Origin: a bacterium ADurb.Bin243
GTDB taxonomy: Bacteria > Muiribacteriota > UBA9980
Reading direction: 5' to 3'
Length of the DNA: 64,000 nucleotides
NCBI GenBank assembly: GCA_002069765.1
Contig: MWBZ01000017.1
Coordinates: forward strand, 1 to 64,000
The notes under the pieces are model-generated. The model was given only the letters and a program-made list of their open reading frames with translations. It searched no databases and had not been told where the DNA came from. This document shows, piece after piece, positions 16,175 through 25,927 of the stretch (within the stretch, counting starts at the first letter, position 1; each line of letters begins with the position of its first letter). Both the position numbers and the translations under genes were made by a program.

Positions 16175-18999
16175 TACAGGAAAACATAAAAGACACACAA
16201 AAAACGGTCAATTTTTCCGTCAACGGAACCGGCTATAGTGAAAGCTCGCCAGAAATACTGGAAGACACATTATTGAATTACATTCGCGGTATCCTGAAGC
16301 TTACCGACGTAAAATGCGGCTGCGAAAAAGGGTTTTGCGGCTCATGTACGGTAATGATCAACGGCTCCGCTCAAAAATCCTGCGCTCGTAAAATTAAAAA
16401 CCTTCAAGGCGCCGTCATAGAGACGCCCGCATTCATAAATTCCCCGTCCCTTTCAAGATTCAGCGAAATGCTTGACCGGCACGGCGCCGTTCAGTGCGGG
16501 TTCTGCTTTCCCGGCATAACTTGCTCGCTCGAATCCAAACTGAAAAACGTAGAAAAGCCCTCGAGAAAAGAAGTCGCGGACGCGCTGGCCGGTCATATCT
16601 GCCGCTGCACCGGATACGTTCCTATAATAGAAGCGGCGGCCGGCGAAGGCATCGCCCGAGGCCGCGAAAGCGATAACGCGTTCAAAAACATCTGCCGTTC
16701 GCCCGTGCGTGAAGATTCGGCGTCGAAACTCAACGGCTCGGCCCTTTACGCCGACGACCTTCAGTTCGAAAACATGCTTCATGTGCACGTTTTAAGGTCG
16801 GCCCACGCCCGCGCGCGAATCGTTTCTATAGACGCGGACGACGCGCGGAAAGCCAGCGGAGTCGCTCTGGTGCTAACTCACAAAGAGCTTCCGGGCTCTA
16901 AAAAATTCGGGATATTAAAACACGACCAGCCGGTGCTTTGTTCCGATAAAGTTTTATTTTACGGCGACGCCGTGGCGCTCGTGGCCGCCGAAAGCCTTAA
17001 AGACGCGAAGCATGCCGCCTCGCTGATTAAAGTGGTTTACGAGCCTTTAAAGCCGGTTTTCAGCGCAGAGGATTCGCTCGCCCCCGGAAGCGAACAATTA
17101 TGCGAAGAAGGAAACCTTATATGCGCCATCGAATTGAAATCTAAAACCGGAATTTCTTCCCTGATGCCGGGCACGGCTGACGCATCCCGGCAGGAGCCCT
17201 CGGACGGGCGAACCGGCGGTTTCGTTTCGGCAAGCGGAAGATTTACCCTCCCAGTGATAGAGCACGCGTATATGGAACCGGAATGCTCGGTGGCAAGCTA
17301 TAACGAAGAAAGCGGAACGGTAACGGTATATGCCGGCTCACAGAATATACACGCCGAAAAAGAAGAAATCGCCGAAATACTCGGCCTTCCGTCAGAAAAG
17401 CTCGAAATAAAGCTGATGCACACCGGCGGCGGCTTCGGCGGCAAGGAAGACCTTACCACCCAACCCTACTCCGCGCTGGCGGCTCTTTTGACCGGACGCC
17501 CCTGCAAATACAGGATGAGCCGCGACGAATCGATCCTCTGCTCCACCAAAAAACACCCTTTCGACATAAATATAACCATCTCCGCCGATACTCATGGCGT
17601 TTTCGGAGGCATCTCGGTAAACGCGCTCTCCGACGCGGGGCCTTACGCTTCGCTCAGCCAGATAGTACTTACGCGCTTCGCCACGCATATTCTCGGGCCT
17701 TACACATGGCGCGGCTACGACGTTTGTGTCAGAGGGGCGCGGACTAATAATTTAATAGCGGGCGCCATGAGGGGGTTCGGGGTGAACCAGGCGTGCTTCG
17801 CGGTAGAATCGATGATAGACCGTCTGGCAGACAAACTCGGCATAAGCCCCGTAGAAATCAGGCGGAAAAACATGATAGAAGACGGAAAGATAATGGGGCT
17901 CGGCGAAACCGCAAGCGACTGCTCGGGACTGAAAAAAGCTTTCGACGCCGTCCTGGGCGAGCTCGACTACGAATCGGTAAAAGCCTTTAATACGGCCCAT
18001 GAAAATAAAAAAAGAGGAATCGGCCTGGCCCTGGCTTATAAAAACATGGGGCTCGGCAACAATTCCCCGCGCGACAACTGCTCGGTGAGAATAGCCGCGG
18101 CGCCGGGACGGCGAAAACTTCTCATATTCACGGCTGCTTCCGATATCGGTCAGGGGCTTTACAATATCCTTCGTCAGATAGCCGCGGAAGCGTCACGGCT
18201 GCCGCTGGACGCCATAGAAATAATCTGGGGCGAAACGCGTACCGCTCCGCCGGCCGGAGTCACTTCGGCTTCGCGCCAGACCTTCATGAGCGGAAACGCC
18301 GTATTGAAAGCGGTCGGAGAATTTACGGCCGCGCTAGCTTCCGCGATAGCGGCCAATTACGGCCTCGCTCCGGACGAAGTGAAAATCGAAGGCGGGCGCA
18401 TAGCGTTTCCTGAAAACTTCAAAAATACCGGCCGCATAAACGATTTGTGGAATTATATCGATAAAATAGAAAAAAAAGAATTCAGCGTCGTTTGCCGTTA
18501 CGAAGCGCCTCGCACTTCGGAGCTTTGCAAGGCGGGCGAAGAAAATTTTAAAAGCCATTTCGGCTACAGCTACGCCGCGCACGGAGTCTTAGTCGAAGCC
18601 GACCTCGAAAATAAAAATTTCCGGATTTTAAAGATCGCCGCCGCGCACGACACGGGGCGCGCGCTCAACCCGGTAAGCCTGGAAGGCCAGATAATCGGGG
18701 GAGTTGTAATGGGGCTGGGCTACGCAGTATCGGAAAACTTAAAAATCGAAAACGGCCTTCCCGACAGGCGCGGACTTGCCGGCATGGGGCTTTTAAAAGC
18801 GGCCGACGTCCCGCCGATAACCCCTATAATAATAGAAACGCCGCATCCGCAAGGCCCTTACGGCGCCAGAGGCGTTGGCGAAATATCTACGGTTCCCGTC
18901 GCGGCCGCCCTGTGCAACGCGCTCAGGGAAGCCACCGGCCTTAATTTCAACACTCTGCCGATAAACCTCGGCGCGAACGGCTTCAAGTACCGCAATTAA
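16171..18999 (+). CDS. fused [2Fe-2S]/molybdopterin hydroxylase, xanthine dehydrogenase family
   Basis: 942 residues joining the small and large subunits of the family. [2Fe-2S] cluster one: C51, C56, C59, C71; cluster two: C109, C112, C144, C146 (ending HICRCTGY). Then the Moco domains, with QNIHAEKEEIAEILGL, GGGFGGKED, AMRGFG and the catalytic glutamate in GARGVGEIST near the C-terminus. There is no FAD domain, as in Desulfovibrio gigas aldehyde oxidoreductase (Mop), so electrons must leave to another carrier. The substrate could be an aldehyde, purine or other heterocycle; sequence alone does not decide. GGGAGGG site before the ATG; coupled to the permease at 14957. No Moco maturation gene is nearby. 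Confidence 0.92.
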   Translation: MIQENIKDTQKTVNFSVNGTGYSESSPEILEDTLLNYIRGILKLTDVKCGCEKGFCGSCTVMINGSAQKSCARKIKNLQGAVIETPAFINSPSLSRFSEMLDRHGAVQCGFCFPGITCSLESKLKNVEKPSRKEVADALAGHICRCTGYVPIIEAAAGEGIARGRESDNAFKNICRSPVREDSASKLNGSALYADDLQFENMLHVHVLRSAHARARIVSIDADDARKASGVALVLTHKELPGSKKFGILKHDQPVLCSDKVLFYGDAVALVAAESLKDAKHAASLIKVVYEPLKPVFSAEDSLAPGSEQLCEEGNLICAIELKSKTGISSLMPGTADASRQEPSDGRTGGFVSASGRFTLPVIEHAYMEPECSVASYNEESGTVTVYAGSQNIHAEKEEIAEILGLPSEKLEIKLMHTGGGFGGKEDLTTQPYSALAALLTGRPCKYRMSRDESILCSTKKHPFDINITISADTHGVFGGISVNALSDAGPYASLSQIVLTRFATHILGPYTWRGYDVCVRGARTNNLIAGAMRGFGVNQACFAVESMIDRLADKLGISPVEIRRKNMIEDGKIMGLGETASDCSGLKKAFDAVLGELDYESVKAFNTAHENKKRGIGLALAYKNMGLGNNSPRDNCSVRIAAAPGRRKLLIFTAASDIGQGLYNILRQIAAEASRLPLDAIEIIWGETRTAPPAGVTSASRQTFMSGNAVLKAVGEFTAALASAIAANYGLAPDEVKIEGGRIAFPENFKNTGRINDLWNYIDKIEKKEFSVVCRYEAPRTSELCKAGEENFKSHFGYSYAAHGVLVEADLENKNFRILKIAAAHDTGRALNPVSLEGQIIGGVVMGLGYAVSENLKIENGLPDRRGLAGMGLLKAADVPPITPIIIETPHPQGPYGARGVGEISTVPVAAALCNALREATGLNFNTLPINLGANGFKYRN

Positions 19000-19060
19000 A
19001 TAACGCTTTTATTCCATCATAAAGCGCCGCCTGATTTTTCAATTCGATGACGGCAAAAAT

Positions 19061-19102
19061 AAAAGAAAGCCTCCCGATTTTTACGCCGGGAGGCTTTCTT
19101 TT
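19061..19102. terminator. bidirectional intrinsic terminator
   Basis: Perfect 16-bp stem (19061-19076 with 19087-19102), 10-base loop, T-rich tails on both strands. It lies between the hydroxylase gene (ends 18999) and the converging secreted-protein gene (ends 19139). Confidence 0.92.
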
Positions 19103-19138
19103 ATAATTATGACTTTTTATTAAAAGCTTAAACGCGAA

Positions 19139-20947
19139 TTATTCTTCGTCGTCTTCGGCTTCTTTTGCGTCTTTAGCAGCGTCTTTTTTGTCTTCGGCTT
19201 TAGGTTCGGCCGCTTTTTCTTCGGGTTTAACTTCGGTTTTCACTTCGGGTTCGGCCTTTTTATTTTTTGATTTATCCATGGCGTCTTTAAGGAACTGTGA
19301 AACTATTTCAGGAGTTATTTTGCTCAGGTCGGTTTTCATTATGAAGGAACCGACGATATCGTTGCCCTGAAGGCTGGCGTTAGCCGCGAGATATTTCAAA
19401 AATTCGTTGGCTTTGGACTGGTCTTTTATGGGAGCGAGTTCCGAAGCGATTTTCGTGAGTTTTTCCGAATCCATGAAATAAGACATGAACGAAGCCGCGT
19501 CGAAAATCGAAAGCGATTTGAATTCGGCATTTTCCGCGAGGCTGGTTTCTTTTTTTGCGACCGCGCCGGCGGCTTTTTCGAAAGCTTCTTTGGTGGTGGA
19601 GATAACGTAGTAATTTCCGATCTGGCCTAAAGTAACGGAAGCGTTTTTAAACGGCGTATCTTTAAGGTCGAGGGTTTTTACTTTTATGCCGGCGACGGTT
19701 TCGTCTTTAACTTCGGGTGCGCCGGGCGAAGATTTAGCGAGAGCCTGTAATTTTTCAACCAGTTTAACGGCTTTTTCAGCGCTGTTCGATTTTAAGCCGA
19801 GATAAACGTTAGGGATTATGCCTTTTTCTTTTACGTCTTTAGGATTGGCGATATCGCCTATAGCGACGAATATTTCGCCGTCGAGCCATGAAAGGATGTC
19901 TTCTTCGAGGCTTATGCCGGCCATCATTAACATCGGGGTGGCGGTGGCGAGTTCGGGAAGTTTAAAAAGGTCTTTGGTAAGATTGAGTTTAAGATCTAAA
20001 AACATTACTACGTCCGAAGGCATAGCGACCGAAGAATGCTCCGCGCGTTTGATTCCGCCGATAAGCATTTTTACGATATTCATGACTTTTTTCGTTTCTT
20101 CGTCTTTAGCTTCGTTTAACGATACTACGCCGCTGGTGGTGACTTTTGAAAGGTCGTCGGCCATGAAGCCGCCTAAAGCCATATAGTTGACGGCGTCAGC
20201 GAATTTCTGCTGTTCTTTGTCGTCGATTTTTTTGAGGACTTCGGTATCGAAAAACATTATGCTGGTAATGTCTTTGCCGGCTTTTTCGCATGCAGTTTTG
20301 AATTTGGCGTTTGCGACGATCGTTTCTTTTTCGTCTTTCATGGCAAGGGCCACGTCTTTTAAAATGTCTTTTTCTTTGTTCTGGGCGATCATGCCGAGCG
20401 TCATGCCGTTAACGAAAAATTTTATGTCTTTGTCTTTAAGATGATCTTTCGATTTATCTTTAGCTTCTACTTTGCTGACTTTTACGCCCTGTTCTTCGGC
20501 GTCGGTGAATACGACTTCTTTGCCTTCTTTTTTAGAAATTTCCGTGAATTTAACTTTTAATTTGTCGAGTATTTCGACCGGAGCTTTATCGTTGTCGAAG
20601 GTGGCGAGCATAACTACCGCGGGCTCGTCTTTTATATTTTTTTCATTCGGGAAAGCCGCTACTGTAAAGCTTGTTAAGTTTTTTATTTTTTCTACTAAGC
20701 CTTTAGGAAATTCGGTGCCTGATTCTTCGGCGAATTTTTTAGCTACTTTATCGAATTCGGGGTTTTTTATAACCATATCGTAATATTTGCCCATAGTTTC
20801 TTTCTGAGCCGCATTAAATAAAAGCGAATAAACGAACGTAGCGTTTTTGGGAACGCCGGGAACTTTGTCGATAGCAGCGAATGCCGCTACGCTGGTTAAA
20901 ATGATTGCAATAACCGTAATTAGCGCGATAATACTTCTTTTTTTCAT
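19139..20947 (-). CDS. secreted protein with acidic/basic tail, unknown (DUF3352-like layout)
   Basis: 602 residues with a standard signal peptide (about 1-24, cleavage near AFAAIDK). The body has repeated alpha/beta stretches and motifs such as FVYSLLFNAA, FFDTEVLKKIDD and EDILSWLDGEIFVAIGD; the last resembles the SWLGDEVAL-type segment of DUF3352 proteins, a weak similarity. The C-terminal 45 residues are a Glu/Lys/Asp/Ala-rich low-complexity tail. A good AAAGGAG site and its own promoter support the start. Divergent from the diguanylate cyclase gene. Function unknown. Confidence 0.8.
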   Translation of the reverse strand: MKKRSIIALITVIAIILTSVAAFAAIDKVPGVPKNATFVYSLLFNAAQKETMGKYYDMVIKNPEFDKVAKKFAEESGTEFPKGLVEKIKNLTSFTVAAFPNEKNIKDEPAVVMLATFDNDKAPVEILDKLKVKFTEISKKEGKEVVFTDAEEQGVKVSKVEAKDKSKDHLKDKDIKFFVNGMTLGMIAQNKEKDILKDVALAMKDEKETIVANAKFKTACEKAGKDITSIMFFDTEVLKKIDDKEQQKFADAVNYMALGGFMADDLSKVTTSGVVSLNEAKDEETKKVMNIVKMLIGGIKRAEHSSVAMPSDVVMFLDLKLNLTKDLFKLPELATATPMLMMAGISLEEDILSWLDGEIFVAIGDIANPKDVKEKGIIPNVYLGLKSNSAEKAVKLVEKLQALAKSSPGAPEVKDETVAGIKVKTLDLKDTPFKNASVTLGQIGNYYVISTTKEAFEKAAGAVAKKETSLAENAEFKSLSIFDAASFMSYFMDSEKLTKIASELAPIKDQSKANEFLKYLAANASLQGNDIVGSFIMKTDLSKITPEIVSQFLKDAMDKSKNKKAEPEVKTEVKPEEKAAEPKAEDKKDAAKDAKEAEDDEE

Positions 20948-21009
20948 TAAGAAAAACTCCTTTCAAACTGTCAAAAAATTTTTTTCTTTTTCTTTTTTTT
21001 GATTAGCCT

Positions 21010-21038
21010 AATATAACAAATTATAAAATAAAGGTCAA
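21010..21038 (-). promoter_or_regulatory. promoter of the secreted DUF3352-like gene
   Basis: Minus strand: -35 TTGACC (21038-21033), 17 bp, -10 TATATT (21015-21010). The leader of about 55 nt is very A-rich on the transcript. Confidence 0.65.
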
Positions 21039-21111
21039 GTTTTTTGTTGACCGATTTTGAATTGCTTAAAAACGCCCGAAACCCTGACGGTAATAAATAA
21101 AAAAATAAAAA

Positions 21112-21140
21112 TTGACATTGTATTTTAATATTGATAGAAT
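21112..21140 (+). promoter_or_regulatory. promoter of the diguanylate cyclase gene
   Basis: TTGACA (21112-21117), 17 bp, TAGAAT (21135-21140). Predicted leader of about 45 nt to the ATG at 21192. Confidence 0.75.
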
Positions 21141-21191
21141 ATTCTAACAACATTTTTTTAATAATATTTCGCTTATGGGCGGCGTTGTTTT

Positions 21192-23405
21192 ATGAATTTC
21201 GTTTCATTCAGGAATCTGAAGCTTTATCAGAAAATTACCATCGTCATATTTGCAATGGTTCTTTTAACGGCGCTTTCTTTATATTTCAGTTCGAATTACA
21301 TATTCAAGCAGAATTTCGAATTATCCATCAAAAAACGCGTCGCCGAAACCCTCGACGTAACCCACAGCATAATCGAAGATTATCACAACCGCGCAGTTTC
21401 CGCTCTGGGCATTATAACGCTCACTCCCGAATTCACCGGCGCCGTGGCCGCAAAAAACACTTCTTACATAAACGACTATTTACGCGTTATTCAAAGCAAC
21501 CTTCTGCTTTCGATCATCGAAGTTTATTCTAAAAACGGCGAGCTGCTGACGCGCATAGAAGCCAAGAACCTTCAGAACGACCGCTATCATACCCTCGCGG
21601 AAAGCGCCCTCCTCCAGGACGCCTTTAACAAGCTGAAAAAAGCCTGCGACATAGAGTTTCAAAACGGCGTTCTTCAGATAAAAGCCGTCATGCCGGTGGT
21701 GGCGCCGAGCACATTCGAATCTAACGGCGCGGTCGTCATAACTTATCCGATAAATCATTATTTCGCGGATCTTCTCAGGTGCATAACCAATACCGACGTT
21801 CTCATATTCAACCCCAGGGGCGAGCTTGCGGCTTCAGCCGTTTTAAACGCCGAGGGCCAGAGAGACTTCGGAAAATTCGAATTCGAAAACGACGGCTTCA
21901 AAAAGCGGCACGACGTCCTGCCCGATTTTATTTTCGACGCGGTCAACAAAAAGCTGAACGAAAAATACTGCGTCGCCAGATTTAACGGCAACTCATATGC
22001 GCTCGGATTTTCGACTCTTTATAAAAGCGACCACAGCGTCGCCGGCATAATAGCCTGCGCCATTCCGCTCGAAAAGCTTTACGAAGTGCAGAAGAAAACG
22101 GCTGATTTTCTTAAAATTTTCCTTTTAATAGTCGTCGTTCTTACCCTTATCATAAGCTATCTCTTTAACCGCGGCCTCACCGGCCCGCTTTCAATCCTTA
22201 CGCAAAAGGCGCAAATCGTAAAATCAGGACAGATAGACGATTTTAATATTCCCGTGGCGTCCCACGACGAAATAGGCATACTGACGGACACTTTTAACCA
22301 GATGACGTTCAGCCTGAAAATGATGATGAACGAATTGACCCAGACTAACCAGCTTTTAGAACAAAGGCTATATGAAATAAAAGTCCTGTACGATATCTCG
22401 CAGAGCATTAATTTCATTTCAGACACCCAGGAACTTCTTTCAAAGATAATCCAGAAAACCATAGAGGCGGTAGGCGCACACCACGCTTCTATAATGCTTT
22501 TAAACGACACCACCGACGAACTGGAAGTCAAGATAATCCAGGGCATAGCTCCCCATAAAATCAGCGAAAATAAAATAGATTTCGAAAACCCTTCAATCAC
22601 GGGAGCACTTGCCGGCGCGAAGCTTAAATCAAATCTGGGGATAGCCGGCGCCGTCTTCGGTTCGGCGAAGCCGCTTATTATAAACGACGCGCCCAACGAC
22701 GAAAGGTTCCATAAATTTCCCGGCACCGGCTACGACATAGAAAATATGATCTGCGTTCCATTGATTTCAAACAATAAGCCTTACGGCGTCATAAACGTGG
22801 TAAACAAAAACGGGGGCCTTAAATTCAGCGAAAACGATCTTCACGTCATAACTTCAATAGCCAACCAGATCTCTTTGATTCTCGAAAAAGTCAAGCTCTA
22901 TGAGCAGTCCATAACCGACGGCATGACTAAACTTTTCATCCACCGCTACTTTCAGGCGCGGCTCGACGAAGAAATTATACGCGCCAGACGTTATCAGAGC
23001 ACCCTTTCGCTTATAATGCTCGACGTTGACCACTTTAAAAGGTTCAACGACACTTACGGCCATCAGATGGGCGACGTGGTTCTCGTGGGCGTGGCAGGAG
23101 TGGTGCAGTCTCTTATCAGAAACAACATCGATATTCCCGCCCGCTACGGCGGGGAAGAATTCGCAGTCGTCCTTCCCGAAACCGATATAGAAGGCGCTTA
23201 CCGCCTTGCCGAAAGAATCCGCGCTGAAATTTCGAAGAAAGCATTCGAGCATAACGGCAAAAAAGTAAACGTTACCGCGAGCCTCGGAATCGCATCATAT
23301 CCGCAGCACGCCTCCAACAAACTCGACCTGATATCGCGCGCCGACATGGCTCTTTACAAATCCAAGGAAAACGGACGCAACCGGGTCAGCGTTTACGAGC
23401 CTTAA
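21192..23405 (+). CDS. membrane diguanylate cyclase (sensor-HAMP-GAF-GGDEF)
   Basis: 737 residues. Order: transmembrane helix (about 15-38), extracytoplasmic CACHE-like sensor (about 40-300), second helix (KIFLLIVVVLTLIISYLF, about 304-322), HAMP linker (GPLSILTQKAQIVKSG), GAF domain (about 390-560), GGDEF domain (about 570-737). The catalytic loop reads RYGGEEF, an active signature, and LDVDHFKRFNDTYGH is intact, so it should make cyclic di-GMP from GTP. The inhibitory RxxD site appears degenerate: NNID stands where RxxD is expected. No EAL partner in the window. The stimulus is unknown. Confidence 0.95.
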   Translation: MNFVSFRNLKLYQKITIVIFAMVLLTALSLYFSSNYIFKQNFELSIKKRVAETLDVTHSIIEDYHNRAVSALGIITLTPEFTGAVAAKNTSYINDYLRVIQSNLLLSIIEVYSKNGELLTRIEAKNLQNDRYHTLAESALLQDAFNKLKKACDIEFQNGVLQIKAVMPVVAPSTFESNGAVVITYPINHYFADLLRCITNTDVLIFNPRGELAASAVLNAEGQRDFGKFEFENDGFKKRHDVLPDFIFDAVNKKLNEKYCVARFNGNSYALGFSTLYKSDHSVAGIIACAIPLEKLYEVQKKTADFLKIFLLIVVVLTLIISYLFNRGLTGPLSILTQKAQIVKSGQIDDFNIPVASHDEIGILTDTFNQMTFSLKMMMNELTQTNQLLEQRLYEIKVLYDISQSINFISDTQELLSKIIQKTIEAVGAHHASIMLLNDTTDELEVKIIQGIAPHKISENKIDFENPSITGALAGAKLKSNLGIAGAVFGSAKPLIINDAPNDERFHKFPGTGYDIENMICVPLISNNKPYGVINVVNKNGGLKFSENDLHVITSIANQISLILEKVKLYEQSITDGMTKLFIHRYFQARLDEEIIRARRYQSTLSLIMLDVDHFKRFNDTYGHQMGDVVLVGVAGVVQSLIRNNIDIPARYGGEEFAVVLPETDIEGAYRLAERIRAEISKKAFEHNGKKVNVTASLGIASYPQHASNKLDLISRADMALYKSKENGRNRVSVYEP

Positions 23406-23422
23406 GTTTTAAGCCGCCCTGC

Positions 23423-23451
23423 TTGACAACTCGTGAAATATTTAATATAAT
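23423..23451 (+). promoter_or_regulatory. perfect consensus promoter of the acyl/polyketide-like cluster
   Basis: TTGACA (23423-23428), exactly 17 bp, TATAAT (23446-23451). It lies 18 bp after the diguanylate cyclase stop and predicts a leader of about 95 nt before the ATG at 23554, which has a GGGAGG site. It is the obvious start for the run of genes to 34624. Confidence 0.88.
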
Positions 23452-23553
23452 TTTTCTATACGCAATATAAACGCGTTTTTTTATGGTTAATTATCGTTGA
23501 ACATTTAAATAAAATATGATATAGTTCGGCGTTAAACACGCAAGGGAGGCCTT

Positions 23554-24675
23554 ATGCAAATATCGCGCTTTAAAAGACCTATCGCTATAATTCTGCTGGC
23601 GGCTTTTTCGCTCGGAATTATATTTCCGTTCCATTCCACGGCCGCGGCGGCAGGTTCGGGTTCCAGGCCTTCCGTCATAAACCAGCTGATAAGCAGGCTC
23701 AAACCTTCCGATAACCTGAGCGTCAGCGAAAGGGCGTCCGGCGTAGTCCAGAGGATCAAGGACGGCGAGCCCATCGTCGCGAATAAAAACATACCGGCCA
23801 ACCTTAAAGAGCTTTCCCCTTTCCGCGCATCGGTTACCAGCGGCGCTTCAGCTCTGAAAAACTCCTTTTCCGTAAGTAAAATCGGTTTTTCCGCCGCAAG
23901 CACCGTAGGCATGAAGCTTTTCGATCAGGTCAGAAAAGGCGAAAAATTAGATATAGGCAAAGCCGTAGGAACTCTTGCCACCGGCAAATATATAGGCTCG
24001 TTCGTCGGCTCCGGCATCGGCTCCGCCGTCGGCAATATGGCCGGAACCCTCCTTGCCACTTCAGTTCCCGGAATAGGGCCGGTTCTCGGCGCGTTCATGC
24101 CGGCGCTTTTTTCAATGACGGGCGGCGCGCTGGCAGGCCAGATGGGAAGCGACGTGGACAAGGGCATAATGCCTTCGTTTAAAAGGGCATGGGCTTCGAT
24201 AGACAAAGTAGATCTGGTCGCACGCGCCGCGGGCACCACTATAGGTTCGGTGCTCGGCTCCATCCTTCTTCCGGGAATAGGAACGGCCGTCGGCAGTTTT
24301 CTGGGCGGCATGATCGCGAGCAAACTCGTGAGCCTGGTGCGCAAAAAGAAAGATCCTGGAGCCGCTCCGAGCTCTAACAAAGCGGACAACATACGCTATG
24401 GAGTCGAACCGGAAGGCGTAATTTTAAACATAATACCCGAAGCGGACGCCGCGCTATACTTAAAATACGACGCGGTGGACATAAAACTCGGCGAACGCGC
24501 AAAAAAACTCAAAGACAATATAATAGCCGCATACAGAAAATACGTGCGCCTTATTTCGGAGGGCTTCAGCTATTCGTCAAACGAATGCCAGCAGACTTTC
24601 ACCGAATTCAAACAGGCCGTAAACGAATACAATATATTCAGAAACTCTAATATAGATAAGGTAAACGCAAGATAA
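23554..24675 (+). CDS. exported glycine-zipper protein leading the cluster, unknown
   Basis: 373 residues. Signal peptide or anchor at about 8-35 (PIAIILLAAFSLGIIF core, ending near AAAAGS). The centre (about 140-270) has two glycine-zipper blocks: IGSFVGSGIGSAVGNMAG and, further on, TIGSVLGSILLPGIGTAVG then FLGGMIASKLV. Such zippers pack membrane helices in outer-membrane lipoproteins and pore-like proteins. The C-terminal 90 residues are helical and charged. Its stop overlaps the ketosynthase start (TAATG at 24673-24677), so it is translationally coupled to the cluster. Family unrecognised; it may help place the product in the envelope (inference). Confidence 0.75.
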   Translation: MQISRFKRPIAIILLAAFSLGIIFPFHSTAAAAGSGSRPSVINQLISRLKPSDNLSVSERASGVVQRIKDGEPIVANKNIPANLKELSPFRASVTSGASALKNSFSVSKIGFSAASTVGMKLFDQVRKGEKLDIGKAVGTLATGKYIGSFVGSGIGSAVGNMAGTLLATSVPGIGPVLGAFMPALFSMTGGALAGQMGSDVDKGIMPSFKRAWASIDKVDLVARAAGTTIGSVLGSILLPGIGTAVGSFLGGMIASKLVSLVRKKKDPGAAPSSNKADNIRYGVEPEGVILNIIPEADAALYLKYDAVDIKLGERAKKLKDNIIAAYRKYVRLISEGFSYSSNECQQTFTEFKQAVNEYNIFRNSNIDKVNAR

Positions 24676-25922
24676 TGCGTCTTAAAAGCCGTGTTTATAT
24701 AACTGAAGCCGGAGCGGTTTCAGCCGCCGGCAACGGCGCCGAAGAATTTTTCCGGACGCTTTCTTCCTGCAAAAGCGGGATCGGTATGCTAAAAAGGGCC
24801 GCCACCGACAAACTGCGTACGAAAATAGGCGGCGAATGCCGGCTGGAAACTCTCATCGAAAGCCTCGGCTTCGACACCCTCGATTCGCCTCCGCTGGCCG
24901 AAAGCCTGGCCTTATACGACAATCCGAAACTTCTCTTCGCGCTTAACTGCATAAAACAAATATTCGATTCGGGAGCTTTTAACAATATAAACGCCCGAAA
25001 TGTAAAGCTTTTTACCGGCGCCGGACTCGAAGAAATTAAGGTTTCCGCTTTAATGGAGCCGCCGGAAAGCGGCGCTTGCGTCTGCCGGGAACCGCCCGCG
25101 GCTTTTCTGGCGGAGATATTGAGCCGTTTTTTCAAATTCGGAGTTCCGCCCGCCACGATGGTTTCGGCATGTTCCGCCTCCACCATGGCCATAGGCGAAG
25201 CTTACAGAAACATAAAATCCGGCGCGCTCGATTTCGCGGTGGCGGGCGGCACCGACTCGATGCTTTCGGATTTTGCCGTCAACGCTTTTAATTCTATCGG
25301 CGCGCTTTCCGAAGACAATTCCGCCCCCGGAAAATCCATCAGGCCTTTCGATAAAAGCCGATCCGGAACGGTATTGGGCGAAGGGGCGGCGTATTTTTTG
25401 ATCGAATCAGAGCGCGGCCTTAAAATAAGCGGTAATCTTCCCGTCGCCGAAATAGCCGGCTACGCGTCGTCGCTGGACGCATACAACCCCGTACAGCCCG
25501 ATCCGGGAGGCCTCGGCGCGGCGCTGGCCATGGCCGGAGCTTTAAAAGACGCGGGCATGACGCCGGAAGAAATCGACTATATCAACGCGCACGGAACCGC
25601 CACGGCGCATAACGACGCCGCCGAAACCGCGGCGATAAAAAAAGTTTTTCTTCAGGCCGCAAGAAGCGTCAAGGTCGGTTCCACCAAGCCGTACTTCGGC
25701 CACCTGGTTTCGGCGGCCGGAGCCATAGAGATTCTCAGCGTACTTTACGCTTTCCAAAACGGCTGCCCGCCCACGTTAAATTTTACGCATCCAGGCGAAG
25801 GCTGCGACCTCGACTACGCCCGCGAATCCGACACAAAAAAGAGCGTGCGGGCGGCTCTGAAAAATTCGTTCGGCCTCAACGGTCAGAACGCTTCCATAAT
25901 ATTGAAAAAAACGAACGGCTAA
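24675..25922 (+). CDS. beta-ketoacyl-ACP synthase (catalytic, KS-alpha-like)
   Basis: 415 residues, thiolase fold of the FabF/KAS-II type. The condensing triad is present: Cys166 in SACSAS, His306 in NAHGTAT and His343 in PYFGH, with Lys338 before it. It would condense malonyl-ACP onto a growing acyl chain. The body is more divergent than housekeeping FabF, and a non-catalytic partner follows 5 bp later, as in type II polyketide or aryl-polyene systems. The start overlaps the upstream stop. High confidence in enzyme class; chain type and length unknown. Confidence 0.92.
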   Translation: MRLKSRVYITEAGAVSAAGNGAEEFFRTLSSCKSGIGMLKRAATDKLRTKIGGECRLETLIESLGFDTLDSPPLAESLALYDNPKLLFALNCIKQIFDSGAFNNINARNVKLFTGAGLEEIKVSALMEPPESGACVCREPPAAFLAEILSRFFKFGVPPATMVSACSASTMAIGEAYRNIKSGALDFAVAGGTDSMLSDFAVNAFNSIGALSEDNSAPGKSIRPFDKSRSGTVLGEGAAYFLIESERGLKISGNLPVAEIAGYASSLDAYNPVQPDPGGLGAALAMAGALKDAGMTPEEIDYINAHGTATAHNDAAETAAIKKVFLQAARSVKVGSTKPYFGHLVSAAGAIEILSVLYAFQNGCPPTLNFTHPGEGCDLDYARESDTKKSVRAALKNSFGLNGQNASIILKKTNG

Positions 25923-25927
25923 ATAAT

